Shown: one piece after another, positions 39,001-47,100 of the stretch
How the letters are laid out: the number at the start of each line of letters is the position of its first letter
Position numbering within the stretch: the stretch's first letter is position 1
NCBI RefSeq assembly: GCF_963678635.1
Contig: NC_087063.1
Coordinates: forward strand, 84,989,574 to 85,053,573
Origin: Symsagittifera roscoffensis
Taxonomy: Eukaryota > Xenacoelomorpha > Acoela > Convolutidae
Reading direction: 5' to 3'
DNA: 64,000 nucleotides
Notes under the pieces: generated by a model
What the model was told of the DNA's origin: nothing
The model's input: the letters and a program-made list of their open reading frames with translations, nothing else
The model's database searches: none
Translations under genes and position numbers: made by a program

Positions 39001-41979
39001 AAGCCTCAAGTTCAATGGCTCCAGCTCTCGATTGGGGGCTGCCATCAGAATCCGCCATTCACTCCCTTCTGCTATCAGGATCAAGACCGCGTACACGAAT
39101 TGTAGGGCGGGTGGCATATTTGCGTATCCCGGGGATGTGGTAAACACCACCTTCGTCTTGGACCCAAATCTCGAGGCTACGTTCTCTTGTACCTCATTCA
39201 TCGCCGCAAATAACGCCTGAATAGCCTCCCATATCTTCTTTGATGTCGGAATCTCCTTGCCCTTCAGTTGCTCAAGAAGTCCCATCGCGTGCAGGTGATC
39301 ATTCATTCCTGCAAACATTAGCAGCTCAGGTTCACAGGGCATCTCCGACTTTATCGCCACCACTAGAGTCAACATCTGGTTCAATTCGGCTCCTGGCAAG
39401 GAGTATACCAGAGTCTCCGGCCAGAACAACTTGGGAGACGTTCCTTCGAAGTCCGATCCCGCCACAATGACTACTCTTGCAGCAGCTGGATCTGCTCTAT
39501 CATAAACTGCCAGAGTTTTGGCCAGTTGGGTGCCACCACAGGGCTTCCCGTACCTGGGATCTTCTGCCAACTTCCGACCTTCGTAAGCGGCATCAGGCAA
39601 TTCCATTCCCCCCGGATTGAGTAGCTTGTCTACCACCTTCAACTGCGCCGGTGTTGCCAACCTGATCCTAGCGATGCCAGTTCGGTGCTTGGGAGGTTCT
39701 GTTATAAGTCCAGGACCCCCCAACAGTTTGAGAGGCCTGTAGTTAATGGGTCCCATGATCGTTTTTGTGGGAATTCCAGTCAGGTCTGTGGTCTCCATTA
39801 ACTTCACTCTCGAGAAGTGCGCTTCGTGAGCTTTCAACCAGTCTATGCAATGATGTCTATTCAAATCCTCGTGCGACACTCGTTCGATCCCCAGGGTTTC
39901 CGCCAACTCTCGTCTGCATTCCAAACTCTCTAGATCCAGTTCCTTCACCTTCTCAGGATATCTCAAGCGGGCAGTCTCCATAGACTTCTTTTCTCTCCTG
40001 CCATCTGCCACCACCACAGAGGACATCGCCGAGCCCGGAGGTGTTGATGACTCTACCTCCTCCGACTCCATTGGCGTGGCACTCTGCAATCGGGTCTGAT
40101 TGCTCCTTGAACTGTCTCTAGTATCAATTCTCGCTCCCAAGCGACCAGCCAAGGCCCTCGAGGCAAGGAATGGTGGGTTGGGAGGTGGTCCTAAAGTGAA
40201 TTGGGCTGTCTCCAGCAGGTCCGCCTCTAGCGTGTTAATGTGTTCCTGGAAGACGTCGTTCAGCCACTCCGCTCCCCTTGGCCTATCGAAATGGATTCCA
40301 TCTTTTGAGGTGTCTTCAGGGAATCCCTTTTTCTCCATACGTTCTGCTATGTCCAACAGCCTGAGAGGAAGCACACTCTTCCGGTGTATGTCTCGGATCA
40401 TCTTGTTCAGGCTCCGCACCTTCTGGTTCATCTCTAGGGCGTGCTGATCAAACATCATGTTGTAGGGGACCGTGCATACCGTCAGCAGGATGGGGTCCAT
40501 CTGGATCCTCAGTTCCTCAAGAAGGCAGCTCATCTTGTCGCACAGCCTCGCTACTTTCCTCGCTTCTCCCCTTGACACGTCGTTGGTCCCAACCATCAGG
40601 GTCACTGTGTAAACTTTGGTCATCCCTAGCATGTCCAGGGTTGCCAACATCTGTGGCGTGGCAGCTCCAGCGAAACTCAAGACTCCTGTTTGCCAATGGG
40701 ACCGTATCTGGGTCAACACCCGCACCAGGCTATCCCCTATAATTAGGTGAACCGCACCCTCTGGCACACGAGGTGGCGCTAGATACTCCACCCAGGCTGC
40801 GTCATGGAAGCAGTCCCTCCTGGTTCCCTGTTCCGCACTCCAGTCCAGCCGATTGTGCCTGTGGTAGTTCCCTTCTGTATTCTTCTTATAGCTCGCGATC
40901 ACGACGTTTCTGACCGGCTGTTCCCTCCAAGTTGGGGGAAGCTCTGGCCTTGTCGATCTTTCACGACTCTGCTGCTGCAATTTCTCGCCCAGCTCCTTCA
41001 GGCGCGATGAGGCGCCACTCACCTGGCTGCCACTCGAGGTCGAGGTTGGGGTATATCCGGGTAATACCACATCCATCAGAGGGCGTACAGGTTGGGTCTC
41101 TAGGTTGCGCAAGGAAGGCGTCACGTCATTCGGTATCCAGACCTCCAAGCCTTCACTCATGTGTTCCCTGGCCTCGCGGTCAAGGTTGAACCGTCCTCTA
41201 GCCCTGGGAGCTTCATCCACCTCCATGCGCGACTCCGGCCTCGAGCTTGTCACCACTCGTTCGTTAGACCTGGCTCCCTTTTGTGCGTCAAGCTCGCGTT
41301 GTCGCTGTTCTATCCTTTCCAACTCCGACTTTAGTTGATCACGATTCGCGACGTTCTCCCGCACCCTTAGCTCCTGCTGATGTTCAGCCCTCAGCATCTC
41401 AAGTAATTTCAACGTCTGATCTCGCTCGTCGACTGCCTGGTCCCTCTCCAGCTGAAGCTTCTCCCTATCCAGCTTCGCCTGATCCCGATCGAGGTTCGCT
41501 TTATTCTTTTCCTTCAGCGCCTTCTCAAGCTCTTTCTTTAGGACCCCCAGATCCGGATATGCCTCTGTCGTCTGTTGCGCTCGCGACATCGACGGCACCT
41601 TACTCGAGCTCTGGCCTGTGGATCTTGCTGTTGGTCTCGTCGGTAGCGGAAACTCTCCTGCGCCGTGTTCGGTGTTGTTACTCAGGCCAGGATTTCTTGC
41701 CAAGTCAAAGCCCCTTACTCCTCCATCCGCATTCCAAGATAACCATCTGGTCTGTTCTCGATTTGATATGCCCTCGGTGGTGTAGCCGACCATCAAGACA
41801 GCCTCCGTCGCAGACTCCCTGCACTCACCCTGGTCCTCCAACTGGAGGATCGCATTCAGCATCACCGCCATTCTCTCGTCTATCTGGGTGTAGTCCAGGT
41901 CCCTCAAGCGTCTGTACAGCTCGTCAAGAGTGGGCTTCTTCAGAGCCGCGGGCACGGAGTTCCAGAATCGGTCTGCCAT
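33100..41979 (-). CDS. Element A giant ORF: SGNH hydrolase polyprotein, unknown C-terminal ~1900 residues
   Basis: Start at the first ATG, 41979 (the frame is open to 42024 without another ATG); 2959 codons without a stop. Residues ~140-240: charged coiled coil (KELEKALKEKNKANLDRDQ...). About 405-590: canonical SGNH hydrolase with HLIIGDSLVRVL (Ser), MVGTNDVSRG (GxND) and DGIHFDRPRGAEW (Asp/His). About 830-1060: a degenerate SGNH-like repeat with VVIVAGSDFEG, LLMFAGMNDHLH and VIGDDHPAINQLT. About 1190-1230: hydrophobic stretch (MPISLLLALYLV). About 1640-1720: acidic, probably disordered. The rest matches no family I know but is conserved with element B, including FSVPKCVRLARMS, CPCHCLAQT.WYP, PWFRA, LTHRNA and SL.LHNSFC. 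Function is unknown. An acyl-ester hydrolase activity is inferred for the first SGNH domain only. Confidence 0.88.
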   Translation of the reverse strand: MADRFWNSVPAALKKPTLDELYRRLRDLDYTQIDERMAVMLNAILQLEDQGECRESATEAVLMVGYTTEGISNREQTRWLSWNADGGVRGFDLARNPGLSNNTEHGAGEFPLPTRPTARSTGQSSSKVPSMSRAQQTTEAYPDLGVLKKELEKALKEKNKANLDRDQAKLDREKLQLERDQAVDERDQTLKLLEMLRAEHQQELRVRENVANRDQLKSELERIEQRQRELDAQKGARSNERVVTSSRPESRMEVDEAPRARGRFNLDREAREHMSEGLEVWIPNDVTPSLRNLETQPVRPLMDVVLPGYTPTSTSSGSQVSGASSRLKELGEKLQQQSRERSTRPELPPTWREQPVRNVVIASYKKNTEGNYHRHNRLDWSAEQGTRRDCFHDAAWVEYLAPPRVPEGAVHLIIGDSLVRVLTQIRSHWQTGVLSFAGAATPQMLATLDMLGMTKVYTVTLMVGTNDVSRGEARKVARLCDKMSCLLEELRIQMDPILLTVCTVPYNMMFDQHALEMNQKVRSLNKMIRDIHRKSVLPLRLLDIAERMEKKGFPEDTSKDGIHFDRPRGAEWLNDVFQEHINTLEADLLETAQFTLGPPPNPPFLASRALAGRLGARIDTRDSSRSNQTRLQSATPMESEEVESSTPPGSAMSSVVVADGRREKKSMETARLRYPEKVKELDLESLECRRELAETLGIERVSHEDLNRHHCIDWLKAHEAHFSRVKLMETTDLTGIPTKTIMGPINYRPLKLLGGPGLITEPPKHRTGIARIRLATPAQLKVVDKLLNPGGMELPDAAYEGRKLAEDPRYGKPCGGTQLAKTLAVYDRADPAAARVVIVAGSDFEGTSPKLFWPETLVYSLPGAELNQMLTLVVAIKSEMPCEPELLMFAGMNDHLHAMGLLEQLKGKEIPTSKKIWEAIQALFAAMNEVQENVASRFGSKTKVVFTTSPGYANMPPALQFVYAVLILIAEGSEWRILMAAPNRELEPLNLRLYKSELPAAWADISHALRGFYGLADVLIVLDEVLLLEISNFARQLKFSPVIGDDHPAINQLTASLWFRFMEVKVANSTSKSRGPSNERRNVVETEKQLELMKYRLTQENGWWPFLTPRLENVTNKTREEAPLLVKQIWSFLEKQLELAEVRDMTVARFVSAANEVTIAGFWREHAKGELKTRRDYEFLKFLSPCWEKEFLAGVFGTTATIFGAFVQEILGMPISLLLALYLVYPRYLFNMGPAYMFSRGVETLRVDGYLALVLLTHGELVSFHRLMEYGEPLSMGRVHTSIETSSYKCAAGLKTLLVQYLMMQNRYMTGEDENPTSREEWEKANRGMPLLTDLCLAMRSDPMGIIRGLEEVVTCIYGPAVTYAFPDPLVITYRHSVTHLSLISVLDGTSLNWCQQEVLRARMSNTVLFGKVKDAELIVCNFRGQMQCRMGGKREGPIEMYPKFWNLNPLTADGREILRIPAWKECFALVKRELETIMEKEILPATMPEFPIVRRMTLGMNSPLVVPSIMARMTAEEMQKDFTDGWDPLFIGYTAAVYFHTSEMKVNSWTTQAKKSRGSQPPGYEVRKVLRTLEKEGLENMLPIWDDGRMIVMEGHVALVDDMKFATRKYKAPYGLEQVEIRQEGTELDAAGQLHVALTEYKKLDPATPSPLSVDTPGDKRSGPVEDRFKKILERRRHESEEESMDETLSEAGEDMEVGNTPEPGPSGEELTTQELLKDLSEENWADTATPPLIPSPRKNLELPLAGETFNMGMLLLSSEEREKNTFEGNRDIFLGSLEDDAWQEFLEEFNREVGSETTLDKFKKELWDAVVRFGEPLLIGTGLDEKARKELLNKLVELRNARSKTRKEKCEDSSTLKQKTVDKMVDDIKRDKVGTSNMIKSTNILKARAGGRQELEGVDGEVESMMIATTPSSRDVKTRKRKREVEGWGSPSVDAVSEGNLRETAPIVLARCKTAAYKNSSELRKPLEVETEIEVSTSSTSEEDFKPQKVNVKRGSTNGQVGEVEIGKEWISKAHQDMGKQVTSDPLERNKTRNTSRTWWVALETLKEMEDCLKKLDSGIARRRRNWATQQKAEVNKIEMASHLKRSWQSLLKDHFEEAMRTSSSAPPLMANPFVRTAGQLVFTWSLVGIELETLTSYDRLKLGSKKLEVYQALMQHVARDNSGLSLARRKDATCFLRWTMSMMSDSTILACHQRASGSKTMERRVSTIILNVYQSTGIEKEDGSRLSLENHRKLDEVRRFSNKKFEEEHDVHRNLASSEQYSRLSEKGEYQYVSGVMGIAYNPFLDSEAGGAHRNHEVAELLKFWTERIMEIDAVEKEGPSLGLILEKTPEVISIPRSNKRVEVNMGGGDGLLTTNLGVIWKLLRPSWCPHPHASLIEETTERVRLAPTEDEDLAKLSVLHKLITPQMQEPSERTSDPGSAKKLEPGSCLDSTCGNGEHICDGRSCVRVLSFQKEDLVTWFEDITEREKSEVQIIAECYARTTVNIATALGFFSRMCGLQALERLESEHHLVTALSVESWPGVLQVTQKHIRSWKVGLEAEMGFPLSEAYGLPLNAKSLIGSMMANLCGSHYPLHMAMMEVSSQRILVDKAFSVPKCVRLARMSHHSHKLLRKIKGTVPKELRDDLSEIWGEDLLKLERENTSDHERQNVIGKPVGSTPNLEDNDTMHEKMMELEPLLEASGERNLRSIEISHGECPCHCLAQTVWYPDHKNLCLVWDVEEIRSIGLPDHRQKVTLLVVSTMLALRWIEENITKYREATTPTAESIYAIDYSRRLELFETACKVFAIPTEVRHVWSRLRYFPWFRATLTSWLYRATKDHMRKHQKEYRQFQAEIGPEAFKRPLLTHRNAITTGWKRVGKMSRDNTKARESILEEDLAKNVSLSLHNSFCLNREARVKALPNQAKRLQEQREWMRSYEQLKAWEEIVISSDDEEELLRQFAASSTSGCSTSKAKSTR

Positions 41980-42020
41980 TTTTGCAACTTCGGGATGTAT
42001 ATAGGTAGATGTTAACCAGC

Positions 42021-42100
42021 TCAAGAATTACCTTACCAACTCAAGAATTACCTTACCAACTCAAGTATTACCTTACCAACTCAAGTATTACCCAATTCAA
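42021..42100. repeat. 20-bp tandem repeat, four copies, upstream of the giant ORF
   Basis: Unit TCAAGAATTACCTTACCAAC at 42021, 42041 and 42061 (A to T variant) and a partial fourth at 42081. In sense (minus) orientation each unit contains TTGGTAAGGTAAT, which resembles a 5' splice donor. Confidence 0.9.
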
Positions 42101-42522
42101 GAATTCTCTAGAAATGTTCTCTTGCAACTACTTGCTGTAGATTCGGATTATCGCGTGTTCAATCAAGATTCTCTCTTTTTGTTTCTCGCTTGAGTGTAGT
42201 TGGATTTTCAACTTTGTTTTTCAAACTCGATCTGAAAACAGAAAGCTTATTAAAACTTAGCATGTCACGTTCCTAACCTAGAGACCCCCCTTCTACCCAT
42301 ATGGTTAAAATCTTATCATTCTCATATCACTTAAAGCAATTCGATTGGATTTTCCTTTAAGAACATGCAGATTCATTTTATGTTTTAGCAGCATCAATTC
42401 TTTCTTTTAAAATTCAATTGTCATGCCAATCACATCTTAAGATCCCTTTACCTGCGCCGCACCCCAGTATCTAACTCAAGACTCCTCCCTCACACCCGAC
42501 TCGATACCTCCATGTACCCGAC
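42101..42522. other. Spacer between macro-domain ORF and giant ORF
   Basis: AT-richer, stop-rich DNA with no coding sequence. Its composition contrasts with the flanking ORFs. It may hold a promoter or splice signals for a downstream mRNA; nothing specific is recognised. Confidence 0.45.
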
Positions 42523-43449
42523 TCAGGCGATGCTCAAGTAGTACTTCTTGTGAAGATGCACCATTATCTCGGTTTCTGCAAAGACCACATGTAGGATAGC
42601 ATACAATTCCCTCGAGCTCAGTTTGCCCCTGTTTGGGTCGTACACCGGCATCGAGACCTCCACTATTCCTCTTTCAATCATGAAGTCACGTAGTCTTGTC
42701 AGTGCCAATATCACGTGTTCGGGATCAATTGTGTTTCTGTCGTTGACTCTCGTTACTAAGAAGCAGAGGTATTTGCCCGGGACTTGTGCCACTGACGGTG
42801 GAAGCGCTGCTATGCCTCCCAGTCCTGGCCTCTGTCTGAACAGAAACTCTACGTTCTGGTACTCTCTTTTGAAGTCAGCCTCCAATCTTGATTTGAAACT
42901 CATGTCCGCCGTGATGCAGATTGCGCTGGTCCTGTTTGACAGGATGAAGTCGCTATCCGTTATCATGATGTTCTCTGAGTATTCATTGGGTATTTCGAAT
43001 TTCGTTTTGAAATTCCTTCCTATGGTAGGCTCTGGTTCTTCTTCCTCCAGTTCCAATCCGCTTGTTTCCCTCACTTCCTTGAGCTTCTTTATCATCAAAT
43101 TTTCGGTGTGGGTAAGTCCTACCCCCACTCCCCGGACAAAAATATTTATCGACGTCCCCGTCGATGTAGTCGGGTCTGAATTGTCCTTGGGGATGTCCAG
43201 TGGCCTGTCTGTTGCTGTCCATCCTAAAAGAGGGTCCTCTGTCTTCATGTAATTTGCTGCTGATATATCGACTTGCTGAATGCTTTGTCCTTCGTGGCTC
43301 TCGTCTTTGACATCACGCATCCACTCTAGAATCCTCAAGTTCGTGTTCTCCCTCCTTTCTATTTCACTCTGCTCGAGATCCGTCTCCAATTCTGGCGTCG
43401 AGTAATCATCCTGCGGATAATGTCCACCATCGTCAATCACTTGCCATTC
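42523..43449 (-). CDS. Element A macro-domain (ADP-ribose-binding fold) protein
   Basis: About 308 codons following an in-frame TAG; the first in-frame ATG is ~43 codons in (ILEWMRDVK). The N-terminal half is acidic and disordered-looking. The C-terminal ~150 residues read ENIMITDSDFILSNRTSAIC, ITADMSFKSRLEADFKREYQ, GKYLCFLVTRVNDR, HVILALTRLRDFMIERGI, VSMPVYDPNRGKLSSRELYA and VFAETEIMVHLHK. This order of strands and helices fits a macro domain of the OARD1/TARG1-like group (CI..D..M..GIA.., YYLIT, SMPRIGCG, VF..T.I.I..). The glycine-rich GCGL ligand loop is replaced by YDPNRGKL, so ADP-ribose binding is uncertain. Confidence 0.62.
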   Translation of the reverse strand, partial: EWQVIDDGGHYPQDDYSTPELETDLEQSEIERRENTNLRILEWMRDVKDESHEGQSIQQVDISAANYMKTEDPLLGWTATDRPLDIPKDNSDPTTSTGTSINIFVRGVGVGLTHTENLMIKKLKEVRETSGLELEEEEPEPTIGRNFKTKFEIPNEYSENIMITDSDFILSNRTSAICITADMSFKSRLEADFKREYQNVEFLFRQRPGLGGIAALPPSVAQVPGKYLCFLVTRVNDRNTIDPEHVILALTRLRDFMIERGIVEVSMPVYDPNRGKLSSRELYAILHVVFAETEIMVHLHKKYYLSIA

Positions 43450-43779
43450 CTATTCGGCCTCCAGTTCGCCTGCGCTTAGTAGTTCATCGCCCAACTTGTC
43501 TGGCTGTATCTTATCGATCAAGAAGTCATCCCCGTACCTATTGTACCTCATACCTGTTCGTTTACGATTGCCCGTCCTGGTTTCCGGTGGTGTTGGTCGA
43601 TCCGGTTCCATCCACTTCGGTACCTCGTTTTGCTCGGGATCGTTCCAGTCTTCTTCTACAAATGAACCTGCATCCGACTCCACTTCTATCTTTTCGTTGT
43701 CGTCCAAACTCAAGTTCTCATTACCATCATTTTTCTTTCTAGTGCCTTTCTCATTCACTTCGCACGCTGGTTCCACCAC
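43450..43779 (-). CDS. Element A acidic ORF joined in frame to the macro ORF by one TAG
   Basis: 109 codons, Glu/Asp/Asn-rich (NENLSLDDNEKIEVESDAGS, DDFLIDKIQPDKLGDEL), ending GELEAE then TAG at 43450-43452. The macro-domain frame continues directly after the TAG, so this is either its N-terminal part cut by a nonsense mutation or a readthrough product. No ATG start; the 5' end runs into the chimeric segment. The same frame as gag-pol (50259 and 43779 differ by a multiple of 3). Confidence 0.6.
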   Translation of the reverse strand: MVEPACEVNEKGTRKKNDGNENLSLDDNEKIEVESDAGSFVEEDWNDPEQNEVPKWMEPDRPTPPETRTGNRKRTGMRYNRYGDDFLIDKIQPDKLGDELLSAGELEAE

Positions 43780-43783
43780 CAGG

Positions 43784-44086
43784 TACTCAAGACCTTCCTC
43801 ACCTCATACCCTGGGGGCTGCGAACCTCTACTCTTTTTCGCTTGCGTCGTCCACGAGTTTACCTTCATCTCGCTGGTATGGAAGTAGACCGCCGCCGTGT
43901 AGCCAATGAACAGGGGGTCCCAGCCATCAGTGAAATCCTTCTGCATTTCCTCCGCCGTCATCCTCGCCATTATGGAGGGAACTACCAAGGGACTATTCAT
44001 TCCTAAGGTCATCCTCCTGACTATTGGGAACTCAGGCATGGTGGCCGGGAGGATTTCTTTCTCCATTATGGTCTCCAGCTCCCTCT
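43784..44086 (-). repeat. Segment copied from the giant ORF (identical to 37268-37570)
   Basis: About 304 bp, read as identical to 37268-37570 on the same strand; both ends break sharply. It encodes ~100 residues of the giant ORF (ETIMEKEILPATMPEFPIVR...GSQPPGYEVRKVL) and then runs out of frame (STWWWNQRAK stop). It sits between the end of pol and the macro ORF, where an integrase would be expected. Confidence 0.92.
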
Positions 44087-44142
44087 TGAAGGGTTGTGGA
44101 TGTCATCGCTCAGTTTCACACATATCATCCTTTTCACGATTT

Positions 44143-47100
44143 TCATGAGTCTTCTGGTACCAGATTCGTTCTGACGTTTGAGTTGCACGATAGTTCCCTT
44201 AGTGGTTTTCTTGAAACTGCTATTTTCTCGAGCTCTTCACCACCTCGTACCTCTTGTATTTCCAGATTATACGTCCCTGAAGATGGATCCGTCTGTAATT
44301 CCCTGTCGTGCTGTCTTATCTTCTCTTCCGCCAGTATCATGCATAGACTGTCTTGGTCTTCGCTGCTCTCATCCGAGTCTTCATCCCACTCTTTACGCTC
44401 CCCGGACAATTTCCCTTCTCCGGTTTCGTCTTCTTCCATGAATCTGGACCACTCCCCGGACTCTTGATCTAGTCCCAGGTGTTCAACTTCTTCTCTGAAT
44501 GTTACTTTCTTATCCCTGACTTTTGTCTGCTCCAGAATTTTTTCGGGGATTTTTTCAACTAGTGATCGCACGACTTCCTTGCTATCAGTGATGCTTCCTT
44601 TTGAGACATTAGTATTGTTCACTGTTTCTTCTCTCCGAAGTATGGTTAGTTCCGGTGCCTCCTGACCTTTCCCTTGGATCACGGGCTTGTCATCTGATAG
44701 TTTCTCAAGCAACCTCATTAAGTCTTCATCTATTCGGACCGTTCCCTCCTCTACCTGGATGAGATCATAACCCTTTGCCTTGAGTGTTTCCCTCACGATC
44801 TTGGATTTGAGCATTATTCCTATCGGAATCCCTCTGCTTTTCTTCAAGATGGTCTTTTCAAGAGGCTCTTTCGGCAATTCGGGATGATCTTCAATCGGTT
44901 TGCCTGATTTGTCCAGCCATCTCGTGAGTGGAAGACTGTCGTACGTTTCTTTGTCCATAAAGGAGAAGCCGTCTTTGATCTCAGGTCTGTCCGCCTCTCT
45001 TTGTTCTTGCCTCTCGTAGAACTCCGTCTTCTTACTCAAGCTGTCAGCATTTTGATGTTTATCTCGTGTTCTGTGCTCAATTATCATGTTGTATCCATCC
45101 AAGCGAACTATCCACCTCCCAATATAGCTCTGGTCCATTGAGTACGTTTTCAGCCAGCTTAGTGCTCGGTTGTCGACTCGCAGCTTGAAGGGCTCACTGC
45201 CTAGGTATGCTCTGTATTTTTCGACAAAGGTGACCACCGCGAACATCTCTGCTTTCGGTGCTCCGTACTTCATTTCTGTGTCACTTAGGACCTTGCTCCC
45301 GTATGCTATTGGTCTCAAGACTGTCTTCCCATTCCATTCTTGTTCTTGATGGAGAATCCCAGAAATAGCGACTACTGACGCGTCCGTGTCTAGCACGTAC
45401 ATCCCCTTCTCTGTCGGCATACCCAGTACTGGTGCCTCACATAGCTCTTTCTTTATTCTCTGGAATGACTCTTCTGCCGCGTTGTTCCACGTGAACTTCT
45501 TGCCCTTATGTCTCATTAGTTGTTGCATCGGGTATACCTTGTCCGCATAGCCCTTGATGAATTCTCTATAATAGTTGGCGAAACCCAGGAAGCTCATCAG
45601 CTGGTGCTCCGTCTTCGGTGATTTCCAGGTTAGGACTGCTTCCACGGCGTCTGGATCAGGTCTGATGCCGTGCTTATCTACCATCCTTCCCAAGTATTTA
45701 ATCGAGTCCTTGAGTATCTCGCACTTTGATGGTTTACACTTCAGCCCCGATCTTTTCATGCACGCGAACACCTCGTCAAGCCTCTCGATGTGGTCTTCTA
45801 GTGTCGGCGTTGCTATTACCACGTCGTCCACGTAGCACATTACCAGGTTGCCGTACTTCTTCGTCACGCCTATCAACGCGTGTGCCATCAGCCGCTGAAA
45901 CGTGGCTGTTGCATTGCAGAGTCCAAACGGCATCCGTTTCCATTGAAACAGACCCAACTCGCAGGCGAACCCTGTCTTGTCCCTGTCTTGCTTCCTTAAT
46001 GGTACCTGCCAAAAGGCCGAGCCTAAATCAAGAGTCGTAAAAAATTTCGCATCACCTAACTTCGAGAGGCTCTCATCAATTCTAGGTATGGGATAGGCAT
46101 CCTTCACCGTGACGGAGTTCAGGTATCGAAAGTCACAACAAAACCTTAACTGGTCGCCTTTCTTTTTGGCCATCACTACTCCACACGCCCACGGTGACTT
46201 GGATGGTTCTATCATGTCATACTCTAGTAACGTTTCGATTTCTTTTCTATACGCGTCCGATTTGTGTGGGGTCATGCGCCTCGCCCCCTCCCTGTGTGGT
46301 ACCGCGTTTTCCTCAAGTTCAATTTCATGTTCAACAAAATTACAACACCCGATATCCGCCTTATGCCTTGAAAAGACCTCCTCGTTTCGCTCTAGTACGT
46401 CCTTGATAGCTTCGAGCTGTTCATCTTTCAGTTTGCCCCTTAAATGTTCAATCTCCGGCAGAACCGGTTTATCAGTTTGCATTTCATCTAGTGTGGGTCG
46501 CTCTGGAAAGTTCGAACAGCTCGAAAGCCCATCGTCCGTTTCTGACTTAAGTGATTTGATAAGACCTGAAGAATCTTTTATTCTCTGCAATCGTCTCAAG
46601 ATACAAATTTTGTCCCTGTGGTTGGGACAATCAACAACTTCATTTTGTTTTGAGTTTTCAATTGTTTCATATCGAGTTTTAACCGGTAAAGCATATCCCA
46701 GCTTCCTCCCTCTCTGTATCGTGATCGGTATATCAAGGGTATTCAACAAGACACTGACGCAGAGGCCGCTCTTCGTTATCGAAAATGATCTTCCTAAAAC
46801 AGCAGCGCTTTGACTATTGGGATTTGGAACTATACACACTTGCTTGTTGTCACTTAGTTCATTATAATTTTTCATCCTCAAGCTTACGATTGCCGCTTCA
46901 TTAGCTTTTAACCTCACTCTCCTACTCAAGAATACCGGTGCTTTGTTTTCATTCGCCATTATTAAATTTACCGGTTTGATTGCGTACCTCCTATCCGGGT
47001 TCCGTATCCTGAACATTGCATTATTTAGATCAATCGTTACGTCGAAATTCCTGATGAAGTCTCTGCCCAAAATGAATTGGTCAGATTCATCTAGGTTTTC

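Noticed and set aside
33100-41979. Envelope glycoprotein or tyrosine recombinase in the giant ORF
   Set aside because: No signal peptide, Cys-rich ectodomain, clear fusion and transmembrane arrangement, or R..HxxR..Y recombinase pattern could be identified.
43755-44066. A separate 103-codon gene at 43755-44066
   Set aside because: It is the copied giant-ORF segment running out of frame into neighbouring sequence.
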